From Flavobacteriales bacterium (GTDB lineage Bacteria; Bacteroidota; Bacteroidia; Flavobacteriales_D; Crocinitomicaceae), in contig CANHBA010000036.1 of the NCBI GenBank assembly GCA_947458985.1, forward strand, positions 1 through 15,349: a DNA stretch of 15,349 bases, in the 5' to 3' direction. The position numbers and the translations under genes are program-made. Below the pieces are notes generated by a model. The model did not search any database. It saw only the letters and a list, made by a program, of their open reading frames with translations, and was not told the DNA's origin. Shown piece after piece: positions 7,373 through 15,032 of this stretch (the stretch's first letter is position 1; each line of letters starts with the position of its first letter).

Positions 7373-8151
7373 GAATGCAGTAAATCCTTGAGTTCTTGCG
7401 GCACCAAACAAACTGGTATAGGCTGCATTTTGTGCAGATTGGCGCGGTGGTATTTATTATAAATAGCAAGGACCTCCTTTTGACGCTCAGTGATTGTGAC
7501 TTCATCGCCACTGTAACACATGGCCCATTCGAGCTCTGGATAAGTAGCTCCTATTTGATCTTCATCTGAACGGCCGTCTTCCCATAAGCCATCGGTTGGG
7601 GCTGCATTTTGAATGGAGGAAACAACACCAAGTGCTTTTGACAAACCAAACACTTCAGTTTTCATGAGATCGGCAATTGGGCTGAGGTCTACCCCGCCGT
7701 CGCCATATTTGGTGTAAAAACCTACACCGAAATCTTCGACTTTATTGCCCGTACCAGCAACCAAACAAGAATTGGCCTGCGCCACCGCATATAATGTTGC
7801 CATGCGCAAGCGTGCACGTGTATTGGCCATTGCGAGCGGGTGTGAAATAGAATCTAGAGGAAGTGCGGCCTCTAAGGTTTCAAAAGAATGTGTGAGGTCT
7901 ATGGTTTGAACACTGACGTTTGCAAAGCGCGTTTGTAAATCATGCATGTGTTCGTTGGCGCGCTCAAACTCTGCTTTGGTTTGCCGAATTGGCATCGTGA
8001 CGCAGATGGTTGGTGCGCCTGTAAGTGCACAAAGCGTAGAGGTAAGTGCGGAGTCGATACCGCCTGAAATACCAATGACAAAACCTTTAGAATTGGCGCT
8101 TTGAAGGTAAGTATTCAACCAAGAAACAATATGAGCAGCGAGTGCGTTCAT
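7369..8151 (-). CDS. nadE: NAD+ synthase, ammonia-dependent type
   Basis: 260 residues. The PP-loop ATP pyrophosphatase motif SGGIDSA is at 29-35; TGNKVEDFGVGFYTKYGDGG and VDLSPIADLMKTEVF form the deamido-NAD and metal-binding part; PTDGLWEDGRSDEDQIG follows. It lacks the N-terminal glutaminase (nitrilase) domain of the long form, so it should use ammonia directly: deamido-NAD + ATP + NH3 to NAD + AMP + PPi, the last step of NAD synthesis in the cytosol. Its ATG follows the TAG stop of the barrel-protein gene with no gap, and its own stop overlaps the next gene's ATG, so it is deep inside a translationally coupled envelope operon. From memory, nadE is often near gldB in flavobacteria. Confidence 0.96.
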   Translation of the reverse strand: MNALAAHIVSWLNTYLQSANSKGFVIGISGGIDSALTSTLCALTGAPTICVTMPIRQTKAEFERANEHMHDLQTRFANVSVQTIDLTHSFETLEAALPLDSISHPLAMANTRARLRMATLYAVAQANSCLVAGTGNKVEDFGVGFYTKYGDGGVDLSPIADLMKTEVFGLSKALGVVSSIQNAAPTDGLWEDGRSDEDQIGATYPELEWAMCYSGDEVTITERQKEVLAIYNKYHRANLHKMQPIPVCLVPQELKDLLHS

Positions 8152-8970
8152 CTAGAACAATAAAGTCAGTTTGAGCTGTGCCTGATTGAGCGTGGCTTGG
8201 TTTCTAAAGTAGTTTTCGGCAAGGGTGGTTTGGTCGACTGTAAAGAGCGTGTAGTTTTGTTCTTTACCAGTTAAGTGCAAAGGCATAAAACCATAGCTAT
8301 AACCGAGTTCGGCAACTAAACAAGTGGAGCCAGAGAAGTTCCATTCTACGCCTGCACTTATGCCTAAGTTGGCATTGTAAAAAAAGAGGTCCTTGCTTAC
8401 CTTCATCCCGATATTTTCTTCCGCAGAACCGTTCACACTACCGGCAAAAGGAACGACATAACCTTTGTCGTCTACGGTATTGGTGAGCAAGAAGCGGTTT
8501 CTTAAACCAAAACGCAACAAACCGCGGTAGTCACCGATAAAGTCTGTACGGAAGGTCAGGCCAATGGGTAAAGCCAGGTAAAGCGGCTCATAGGTGCGCT
8601 CAGTGAGGTTGAAGAATAGATCTGTTGAAACGGTTTCACCTTTGGTTTTGATTTGTTTGTCAGTAAAACGATAAAAAACATCTTGATCGCTTACGGCATA
8701 GTTGATTTTATCGATGTCAAATTCGACACCAGCGGTCAAGGCGATGTTTTGCGATTCTTTGGAGGCTTTGGTGAAGCTAACGCCAAAAGAAGAGGAGAAA
8801 CCACTTGCACCAGTCAATAAATTGGTTCCCATTTTAGGAAAGTTAAGGCCCACAGACCCAGTGACGCCGCCCTGTAACTTTTTTTCAGAGACCGCCTGAG
8901 CAAAACTAGAGGTGTAATTTGCGAGAATTAATGCACAAAATAAAGGGAGTTGAAAACGCAGTGATTTCAT
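8152..8970 (-). CDS. Outer-membrane beta-barrel protein of unknown function
   Basis: 272 residues. Signal peptide about 1-25 (MKSLRFQLPLFCALILANYT, cleavage near SFAQ-AV). The rest alternates polar and hydrophobic residues in strand-sized blocks with Gly/aromatic girdles (for example VTGSVGLNFP, ALTAGVEFDIDKINY, LGISAGVEWNF, LVAELGYSYGF), and it ends QLKLTLLF with the terminal Phe expected of a BAM beta-signal. About 8-10 strands would fit. It resembles the general outer-membrane beta-barrel/PorT-like group of Bacteroidota; I see no reason to call it PorT itself. It is the first gene of the operon with nadE, the WG-repeat protein and the TonB-like protein, and is divergent from gldB across only 43 bp. 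Confidence 0.82.
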   Translation of the reverse strand: MKSLRFQLPLFCALILANYTSSFAQAVSEKKLQGGVTGSVGLNFPKMGTNLLTGASGFSSSFGVSFTKASKESQNIALTAGVEFDIDKINYAVSDQDVFYRFTDKQIKTKGETVSTDLFFNLTERTYEPLYLALPIGLTFRTDFIGDYRGLLRFGLRNRFLLTNTVDDKGYVVPFAGSVNGSAEENIGMKVSKDLFFYNANLGISAGVEWNFSGSTCLVAELGYSYGFMPLHLTGKEQNYTLFTVDQTTLAENYFRNQATLNQAQLKLTLLF

Positions 8971-8986
8971 GTTGCCTGATTAATGT

Positions 8987-8994
8987 TAATTTTG
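8987..8994 (+). promoter_or_regulatory. Candidate -7 box (TAATTTTG) of the gldB operon
   Basis: TAATTTTG fits the TAnnTTTG consensus and ends 19 nt before the gldB ATG at 9014. The only nearby TTG (8972-8974) is just 12 nt upstream, shorter than usual, so the -33 element is unclear. It lies 2 bp from the opposite-strand box of the barrel-protein operon. Confidence 0.45.
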
Positions 8995-8996
8995 AA

Positions 8997-9024
8997 CAAA
9001 AATAACAATATTCATGATACGCAA
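8997..9024 (-). promoter_or_regulatory. Promoter of the barrel-nadE-WG-TonB operon
   Basis: On the minus strand TTG (plus positions 9022-9024), a 17-nt spacer, and TATTTTTG (8997-9004) match the Bacteroidota -33/-7 pattern. The -7 box ends 26 nt before the ATG at 8970. The -33 element lies inside the first codons of gldB, so the two divergent promoters cannot both be occupied fully at once. Confidence 0.55.
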
Positions 9025-10018
9025 GTTCAGTCTTCTACTCCTGCTCGTCGGTCTTTTTGCTTGTCAGGAAGACCCCTACAAGGTAGAATTAGAAAACGTC
9101 AAACATATTGTCCGCTACCACAACCTAGATTCTGCTTTTCGTTACGCGCACAGCAACCAACAACGCAAGCTGATCACCCAACTTCTTGAAGAAGATTTCG
9201 ACCTCTCGCAATTTTGCTTTCCCTACGCTTTACAGGTCTCGACCAAAACAGACAGCGCTTTTCTAAATGGCCTACAGCGCACCTTTGCGCATCCTTTCAA
9301 TAAAAAAGTGAGCCAAGCACTTGACCAACGCAGCAAATGGCGCTACAAAACTTTTGCTCAAATAGAAGCCGGCTTGAAACGACTACATTTTTTAGCGCCA
9401 AAAGTGCCTGTTTCCAAAGACGTCTACTTTACCTACACGCAATTTGCAGCAAGTGCTTATGCCTCACCTAAATCCATTGTTTTGGGTCAGGAACGCTATT
9501 TAGGCCAAGCGCATGGCATAATTGCTGCCTTACCTGCCCAACAATTTTACGGCTGGATCAAAGAAGGAATGGAACCGCAGTACGCCACCTCTGACGCCCT
9601 CCTCATTTGGCTCAGCACCAACGTACTCAAAGCAACCGATGAAAACCTAGCTTCCGAAATGATCCGCTGGGGCAAGCTTTTAGCTATCCTCGAAATCATC
9701 AGTCCGGAAGTACAAATGCACAACCACTTGCGCTACACAGAAGCCGATTACCAATGGGCTCTCAAAGCTGAACGCGGTTTTTGGGAATATCTCGTCGACC
9801 AACAATTTTTATTTAAGACCGACCAAGAACTCAACATGAACCTGCTCAACGAAGGCCCTTACACCATTGGCTTGCCACAAGAAAGCCCAGACCGCATGGG
9901 GCGCTTCTTAGGCTACCGAATTGTCAAGCAATATATTGAAACCAACCAACCCAGCATTGCTGCATTGCTACAAACGCCTTATCATCAAATTCTCAAAAAA
10001 TACGAAGTACCCCAATGA
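9014..10018 (+). CDS. gldB: Gliding motility lipoprotein GldB
   Basis: 334 residues. Lipoprotein signal with lipobox LFAC; C17 is the expected lipidated residue. The body matches GldB as I know it: a central QERYLGQAH segment (around 160), IRWGKLLAILEII, RYTEADYQWALKAERGFWEYLV, FLFKTD, ESPDRMGRFLGYRIVKQYI and a KKYEVP end. GldB is needed for gliding and type IX secretion in Flavobacterium johnsoniae; its biochemical role is unknown. The family is thought to be distantly related to DUF2268-type proteases, but I see no convincing zinc site. The protein is divergent from the flavobacterial form in its N-terminal third. The stop overlaps the gldC start (ATGA). It starts a four-gene operon divergent from the barrel-nadE operon. 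Confidence 0.88.
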   Translation: MIRKFSLLLLLVGLFACQEDPYKVELENVKHIVRYHNLDSAFRYAHSNQQRKLITQLLEEDFDLSQFCFPYALQVSTKTDSAFLNGLQRTFAHPFNKKVSQALDQRSKWRYKTFAQIEAGLKRLHFLAPKVPVSKDVYFTYTQFAASAYASPKSIVLGQERYLGQAHGIIAALPAQQFYGWIKEGMEPQYATSDALLIWLSTNVLKATDENLASEMIRWGKLLAILEIISPEVQMHNHLRYTEADYQWALKAERGFWEYLVDQQFLFKTDQELNMNLLNEGPYTIGLPQESPDRMGRFLGYRIVKQYIETNQPSIAALLQTPYHQILKKYEVPQ

Positions 10019-10359
10019 GTGACCAAATCGTAAAAACCTCCGAAATCAATATTCAAGTTGGCCTCAATGCCAACCAACTGCCTTTGCGCATGCTTTGGTC
10101 TGCAAGCGATGGCCAAATAGACAACGCCGAAGCGGCTGCCTTCCTCCTTTCCATCTGGGATCCGAAGTCTAAAAACACCATGAAAATTGACCTCTGGACC
10201 AAAGACATGACCATCGAGGAAATGAAACAGTTTTTTCATCAAACTTTACTCACCATGGCCGATACCTTTGAAAAAGCCACTGGCGAGCACCTGATTTCAG
10301 AAGACCTCCGCGACTACTGCTACCACTTTGCCGACAAAATGAACATTTTGCCTGAGTAA
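10015..10359 (+). CDS. gldC: Gliding motility protein GldC
   Basis: 114 residues, full length for GldC. Conserved features: KTSEINIQVGLN (7-18), a WSASDG element (28-33), FLLSIWDPKSKNTMKIDLWTKDM (43-65), MKQFFHQTLLTMADTFEKATG (70-90) and a C-terminal EDLRDYCYHFADKM. There is no signal peptide, so it should be cytosolic; the motility machinery partner is not established. In F. johnsoniae gldC loss gives only a partial gliding defect. ATGA overlap with gldB and TAATG overlap with the DUF2797 gene indicate coupled translation. Confidence 0.93.
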   Translation: MSDQIVKTSEINIQVGLNANQLPLRMLWSASDGQIDNAEAAAFLLSIWDPKSKNTMKIDLWTKDMTIEEMKQFFHQTLLTMADTFEKATGEHLISEDLRDYCYHFADKMNILPE

Positions 10360-11150
10360 TGGAATTCGTCTTGACAAAGATGGAAACGCAACTAGCCGAT
10401 CCAATCCACTATTTTCTGTCTGCACCTGATACCAAAATTGCGCTACATCCTTTCCTAGGAAAAGAAATCGCGTTTCAATTTACAGGACTTATTTTTTGTC
10501 GCGTTTGTCAAAAGAAAATCAACAAAACCTTTGGCGAAGGCTTTTGCTTCAGTTGTTTCTCTAGTGCCGCGGCGGCAAGCCCTTGCATTTTACACCCTGA
10601 ATTGTGTCAGGCGCATCTTGGTCTTGGCCGCGACCCAATCTACGAAGAAAAGCACCACAACCAACCTCATTTAGTGTACTTAGCACAAACCGACCAATTG
10701 AAAGTGGGCATCACGCGCAAAACACAAATGCCAACGCGCTGGATAGACCAAGGAGCGGCCGCTGCAATTGTACTTGCAGAAGTGCCCAACCGTTATTTAT
10801 CTGGAGTGCTCGAAGTAGCCCTCAAAACACAGTTCTCCGACAAAACCAATTGGCAAAGCATGCTCAAAAACACCGCTTTTGACGGCCCCGACCTCCTCGA
10901 TCAAAAATGGGAACTCGAAGAAACCCTTCCCTCCGACCTCACGCAATATTGGACCAACGACGAAAAAGTTTGGCAGTTCAATTACCCGGTTTTACACTAT
11001 CCTTCCAAAGTGAAATCTTTATCTTTGGACCAAACGCCGCTCGTCAAAGGTACGCTCACAGGTATCAGAGGACAGTATCTTTACATTGACGAATCGTTGG
11101 TAATCAACATCAGAAAGCACACAGGTTATCAAATCCAATGGGAAAACTAA
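10359..11150 (+). CDS. DUF2797 protein: zinc ribbon plus GIY-YIG/T5orf172-like core
   Basis: 263 residues; the N-terminus FVLTKMETQLADPIHYFL resembles other DUF2797 proteins, supporting the start at 10359, which overlaps the gldC stop (TAATG). A cysteine-rich zinc-binding region follows: C47-x2-C50, C63-x2-C66, C76 and C83. Next is LVYLAQTDQLKVGITR (105-120) with R127 in TRWIDQGA and E152 in GVLEVALKTQF, a layout like GIY-YIG/T5orf172 domains (VYL, KVG, Arg, Glu). That suggests a nuclease or nucleic-acid-binding fold, but activity is not shown. About 170-263 is a beta-rich tail (TLTGIRGQYLYID). The function of DUF2797 is unknown. No signal peptide, so cytosolic. It is placed between gldC and a GtrA-type membrane protein. 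Confidence 0.85.
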   Translation: MEFVLTKMETQLADPIHYFLSAPDTKIALHPFLGKEIAFQFTGLIFCRVCQKKINKTFGEGFCFSCFSSAAAASPCILHPELCQAHLGLGRDPIYEEKHHNQPHLVYLAQTDQLKVGITRKTQMPTRWIDQGAAAAIVLAEVPNRYLSGVLEVALKTQFSDKTNWQSMLKNTAFDGPDLLDQKWELEETLPSDLTQYWTNDEKVWQFNYPVLHYPSKVKSLSLDQTPLVKGTLTGIRGQYLYIDESLVINIRKHTGYQIQWEN

Positions 11151-11614
11151 TTCGAAAAATACTCGACCTCTTTTATCCACTGTTTGCCCGATTTTTCGAC
11201 AAACAGACTTACTATTATGCGGCCTGTGGTGGTGCTAATTTGATATCGAGTTGGATTTTCTTTTATTTGTTTTATCAATACTTATTTGAAAAACGGATCT
11301 TCAATATTGCGTTTGCAACAAACACGTACGTAGTTTCTGCATATACGCTAAGCTCCATGCTTTGCTTTTTGCTTGCTTTTACAATTGGGTTTATACTGAA
11401 CAAATATGTGGTGTTTACCGAAAGCCAATTGATGGGGCGTGTACAACTGTTCCGCTATGCGGTTAGCGCAGGTTTTTCTTGGCTGGGCAATTACCTACTC
11501 TTGAAAATCCTCATCGAAAACTTGCAATTTTACCCGTCAATTGCCAATGTGTGCGCGAGCGCTTTTGTGGTGCTGCTTTCTTACTTTTTACAGAGAAAGT
11601 ATACGTTCAAATAA
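11138..11614 (+). CDS. GtrA-like family membrane protein
   Basis: 158 residues with four predicted membrane segments (about 26-47, 66-88, 104-126, 132-151). Family features: YYAACGGANLISSWIFFY in the first segment, FILNKYVVFTES after the second, FRYAVSAGFSWLGNYLLLKIL in the third and a C-terminal SYFLQRKYTFK. GtrA-like proteins are inner-membrane proteins linked to moving polyprenyl-linked sugars in surface-polysaccharide or teichoic-acid decoration; the exact role here is unknown. The start lies 13 nt inside the end of the DUF2797 gene. Its stop codon abuts, with no gap, the stop codon of the convergent DUF4249 gene. Confidence 0.9.
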   Translation: MGKLIRKILDLFYPLFARFFDKQTYYYAACGGANLISSWIFFYLFYQYLFEKRIFNIAFATNTYVVSAYTLSSMLCFLLAFTIGFILNKYVVFTESQLMGRVQLFRYAVSAGFSWLGNYLLLKILIENLQFYPSIANVCASAFVVLLSYFLQRKYTFK

Positions 11615-12544
11615 CTAATTGCAAATAATCGTATCGAAATAGGGCGAATAAGCTACCCAAATACCGAGTGCACCACCTACTAAATTGGTCGGGATATTCG
11701 TGGGCACAGCAAAAGGGCTGCCGCCAGAGTATATCTGATTGTATTTCTTCTCAAAGTAGTTGTATTCTTTCATACCTAGTTTAGATAACTTCACTACAAT
11801 GGTATCGCCTTGTTTAAAGTAGCCTCTATACGGGTTGTTTTGAGTGGTGTCTTGGAAACTCATGGGGTTCTCGTAGGCCAATTCAAAAGTAAGACCATTG
11901 AAAAACTTGTCGTTGAAATAAGGATTGAAAGTTTTGGAGAATTGAAAATCTTGTAGGTATTTGACCTCCCACAAATAAGCATCGGCAGTGCTTGATGGAT
12001 CGCTGAGCATGGCCCAAGAAAAACCGCGGTCTGTAAAGTTGCCTTCTGGCTTCCAATACGTAGAATCTAAAGCGACTGGCGTTTGAATTTTAGAACTCGC
12101 CGAATATTGCTTTCCTTCATGGGCAATTTGGAGCGTGTAGGTTTTGCCAACTTCGCCAAGCATGTTCATGGAAACATAAGCACAAAGGTGCAAGTTGACT
12201 AAAATTTCTGCCGGAATGCCAAAAATACCTTCCGCCACTTGCTCCAGGCCCGGAGGGAGGTCGTCGGTGCAAATTTTAGTTAAAGTATCGGTTTGGGTGC
12301 CGTCAGACAACACCACAACAGCGTCGTCGACAAAACTATTCAAGTAAGATTCAAAATTGGTGCTAGAATACACATTTGCACTCTTGGAAAGCAAGACAAT
12401 AGCTGGCTGCCCTGTTTCGATACGGCCGTCCACAACCAGCTGCTCTTTGTAGCCCGGGATGTCTATTTGTACTTCTTTGGTACAGCTCCATAATAAAGAG
12501 AGCACCAATGCAAAACTGCTGTATTTTAAAATTCGAAGTTCCAT
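11615..12544 (-). CDS. DUF4249 surface/periplasmic lipoprotein
   Basis: 309 residues. Lipoprotein signal ending LLWSC (C21 lipidated), followed by TKEVQIDIPGYKEQLVVDGRIETG, the typical DUF4249 start, with later KTYTLQIAHEGKQYSASSKIQTPVALDS and a Ser/Thr/aromatic-rich beta body. DUF4249 proteins regularly accompany TonB-dependent receptors in Bacteroidota and may be ligand-binding partners on the cell surface; the ligand is unknown. The start overlaps the end of the receptor gene by 19 nt, so translation is probably coupled. The C-terminal residue pair CN is unusual: C308 could pair with another cysteine (C92 or C118). Confidence 0.88.
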   Translation of the reverse strand: MELRILKYSSFALVLSLLWSCTKEVQIDIPGYKEQLVVDGRIETGQPAIVLLSKSANVYSSTNFESYLNSFVDDAVVVLSDGTQTDTLTKICTDDLPPGLEQVAEGIFGIPAEILVNLHLCAYVSMNMLGEVGKTYTLQIAHEGKQYSASSKIQTPVALDSTYWKPEGNFTDRGFSWAMLSDPSSTADAYLWEVKYLQDFQFSKTFNPYFNDKFFNGLTFELAYENPMSFQDTTQNNPYRGYFKQGDTIVVKLSKLGMKEYNYFEKKYNQIYSGGSPFAVPTNIPTNLVGGALGIWVAYSPYFDTIICN

Positions 12545-14925
12545 GTGACGCTAGGGATTATTGGGAATAAAGAGACTTGTTTGACGCTTAAAGAGAAATT
12601 ACCGCTCATGAAATCACCGTCGTTGTCTACGTAAAGAAAGAATGGATTGAGGCGGTTGTAAACGTTGTAAATAGAGAAGGACCAATTGCTGCGGTAGGTT
12701 TTTTTGACTTGAATTTCTTGGCCTGTAGCAGGGTCTGTTTTGGTTTTGTAAGCCTTGCCGTATCGTGTAGCACTGAGGTCTAGGCGGTGATACGGCGCCA
12801 TGCGCGTGGAGTTGCGCGGACCATACTGAAACAAGAGGTTTTGATCTTGGACATACCAACTTGCCGGAAGCGTAAGGGTGTTTCCCGTTGCGTAGATAAA
12901 ACTGGCGCCGAAAGTCCAGGTGTCGTTTGGTTTGTAGGTACCCACAAGCGTGAGGTCGTGGCGGCGGTCGTATTTGGCTGGATAGATATTGCCTTCGTTG
13001 ATGTCAGGAAAACGGCGCTCTGTTTTGGCCCAAGTGTAGCCGATCCAGCCAGTAAAAGCGCCTTCGGTCTTTTTCAAAAAGAATTCAGCACCGTAGGCCC
13101 AGCCATCGCCGTAAACCAAAAGATTGTCGGTGTTGTCATTGACGTTGTCGCCAGGCAAGGCGCCTTCTTTGAATTCAATGAGGTTTTTCATGCCTTTGTA
13201 GTAGACTTCAACTGACGCTTCGTAGCGGTCTTTGTCAAAGTTACGGAAGTAACCAATGGAGGTTTGAAAACCGCGCTCTGGTTTGGCTTGGTCGGTTGTC
13301 GGGAACCAGATGTCGGTTGGCAAAGAAACGGCGCTCAGGGTAACAAGGTGCACATATTGATAGTTGTAGGCGTACCCCGCTTTAATGGAGCTGTTGTCTG
13401 GCAACAAATAACGGAATGAGAAGCGCGGCTCCAGACCTTGGTAAAAAGCAATGATATCCTTTCTGGTGTAAGATACGATGCTATCTGGCTTGGAAATGCC
13501 ATCGCCTTTGATGTAGCGGTCAAATGGCCCAACGTGTGCAAAGGTGCTGTAGCGCAAACCCGCATTGATGCGAAGCTTGTCGTTGAGGTCGAATTCGTCG
13601 AGGGCATAAAGCGCAGTTTCGTGAGAAAACAAATGTTGAGCTGATCCTGTATTAAAGACTACGGTATCGTTTTGAGCAGAAAGGCTTGTTGGTGTGAAAT
13701 CGTGGTAGGTATAGAGCCCACCCCACTTGATGCGGTGCTTGGGGTTAGGGAAATACGAGAAATCGACTTTAGCGGTGTAGTCGCGGATGCCAGAGGTGAG
13801 CGCCACGCGGAATTCGTCTTGGGTAGAGGCAAATTCAAAGTTGTAGTCTGAATAAGAAAGTGTGGTGTTCAAGAAAAGCTTGCTTGTAAACAAATGGTTC
13901 CAGCGCAGGGCAGCGATGCCATTGCCCCAGGGCATATCGACTCTGAAACCTCCATTGTTGTCTTTAAATGAAAAGATGTCCTTGCCGTAGTAGGCGCTTA
14001 AATAAATGCGGTCTTTGTCGGTGAGTTTGTAGTTGAGTTTGGCATTGAGGTCATAGAAGAAATAACCCGAACCTGCAAAAGGTGACGTATCTGAAATAAC
14101 AGCTTTGGCGAGGATATCGATGTAGGTGCGGCGGGCAGACACCACAAAAGAACCGCGGTCTTTTTTGAGCGGACCTTCCACTGTTAACCTAGATGAAATG
14201 ACACCGATTCCGCCTTTGACTTTGAATTTTTTGAGGTTACCTTCGTTCATATTGACCTCCAAAACTGAAGACAATCTTCCGCCGTAGTTGGCAGGCATGC
14301 CTCCTTTGATTAAATTGACGCTATTGATGGCATCGGCATTGAAAACCGAAAAGAAACCAAACAAGTGGGCGGCGTTGTAAACCACACCTTCGTCTAGTAA
14401 GACTAAGTTTTGATCGGGGCCACCGCCGCGCACATAAAAACCTTGGCCGCCTTCCGAAACAGACGACACTCCAGGTAAAAGTTGCAATGTTTTAACGACG
14501 TCTACCTCACCCATGAAAGCAGGAAGGGTTTTGACCTGATCCATCTTGAGTTCCATTTGACCCAATTTAGCCGAGGTAACGTTCTCGGAACGTTTACCCG
14601 TAACACGTACATCTTGAGTTTCTTGAACGGCCATTTCTAGCTCCAGACTGATGGTTTGATTGCTTTTTAAATCAACAGTTTTGAGAACCGTAGCAAAACC
14701 GTCACAGCGGTATTCAATTTGGTAGTTGCCCAGAGGTATTGTCAAACTGTAGAAACCATAATTATTGACAACGGTTCCGGTTTTGAGTTCTTTGACAAAA
14801 ATGCGCGCTGTACCAAGTGCTTCGCCGCTTCGTGCATCAGTGATGTAGCCACTTACAGTTGCTTTTGTTTGGGCGGTAATCAGAAAGGAAAAGCTGATAA
14901 AAAGGAGAGTAAAAATCGATTTCAT
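12526..14925 (-). CDS. TonB-dependent outer-membrane receptor with carboxypeptidase-regulatory-like N-domain
   Basis: 799 residues. Signal peptide 1-19 (ends LITAQ). CarboxypepD_reg-like beta-sandwich about 22-105 (ATVSGYITDARSGEALGTAR). Plug about 115-235 with LPAFMGEVDVVKTLQLLPGV, FYVRGGGPDQNLVLLDEG and YGGRLSSVLEV. A 22-strand barrel is expected from about 235 to the C-terminal WNFEF. No STN signalling domain and no sigma/anti-sigma genes nearby. The receptor imports an unknown ligand, powered by TonB; the substrate cannot be told from sequence. It is upstream of and overlaps a DUF4249 lipoprotein gene. It is divergent from the pabB-like gene across 119 bp. Confidence 0.94.
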   Translation of the reverse strand: MKSIFTLLFISFSFLITAQTKATVSGYITDARSGEALGTARIFVKELKTGTVVNNYGFYSLTIPLGNYQIEYRCDGFATVLKTVDLKSNQTISLELEMAVQETQDVRVTGKRSENVTSAKLGQMELKMDQVKTLPAFMGEVDVVKTLQLLPGVSSVSEGGQGFYVRGGGPDQNLVLLDEGVVYNAAHLFGFFSVFNADAINSVNLIKGGMPANYGGRLSSVLEVNMNEGNLKKFKVKGGIGVISSRLTVEGPLKKDRGSFVVSARRTYIDILAKAVISDTSPFAGSGYFFYDLNAKLNYKLTDKDRIYLSAYYGKDIFSFKDNNGGFRVDMPWGNGIAALRWNHLFTSKLFLNTTLSYSDYNFEFASTQDEFRVALTSGIRDYTAKVDFSYFPNPKHRIKWGGLYTYHDFTPTSLSAQNDTVVFNTGSAQHLFSHETALYALDEFDLNDKLRINAGLRYSTFAHVGPFDRYIKGDGISKPDSIVSYTRKDIIAFYQGLEPRFSFRYLLPDNSSIKAGYAYNYQYVHLVTLSAVSLPTDIWFPTTDQAKPERGFQTSIGYFRNFDKDRYEASVEVYYKGMKNLIEFKEGALPGDNVNDNTDNLLVYGDGWAYGAEFFLKKTEGAFTGWIGYTWAKTERRFPDINEGNIYPAKYDRRHDLTLVGTYKPNDTWTFGASFIYATGNTLTLPASWYVQDQNLLFQYGPRNSTRMAPYHRLDLSATRYGKAYKTKTDPATGQEIQVKKTYRSNWSFSIYNVYNRLNPFFLYVDNDGDFMSGNFSLSVKQVSLFPIIPSVTWNFEF

Positions 14926-14959
14926 AGGAGAATAAGTCTTTTGAGACGCTGGCGCGCTG

Positions 14960-14967
14960 CAAAGGTA
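14960..14967 (-). promoter_or_regulatory. Candidate -7 box (TACCTTTG) of the receptor/DUF4249 operon
   Basis: Minus-strand TACCTTTG matches TAnnTTTG and lies 34 nt upstream of the receptor ATG. TTG trinucleotides occur 15 nt and 25 nt upstream of it, neither at the usual distance. A GC-rich near-palindrome (GCAGCGCGCCAGC on the minus strand, 14948-14960) lies at the start of the would-be leader. Confidence 0.45.
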
Positions 14968-15032
14968 ACACCTTCATAACAACAAATACCGCCAAAAGGT
15001 TGGATTTGATGAATGATTCTTACAGATGTTTG

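Noticed and set aside
7373..7411. Longer start for the WG-repeat protein
   Set aside because: It would bury the signal peptide; the ATG at 7370-7372 forms a typical ATGA overlap with the nadE stop.
8152..8970. Calling the barrel protein PorT of the type IX secretion system
   Set aside because: General beta-barrel features only; no specific PorT motif recognised, and no other core T9SS gene is adjacent.
11601..11634. ATACG/CGTAT inverted repeat at the GtrA-DUF4249 junction as bidirectional terminator
   Set aside because: Five base pairs with a loop of about 24 nt and no T-tract on either side.
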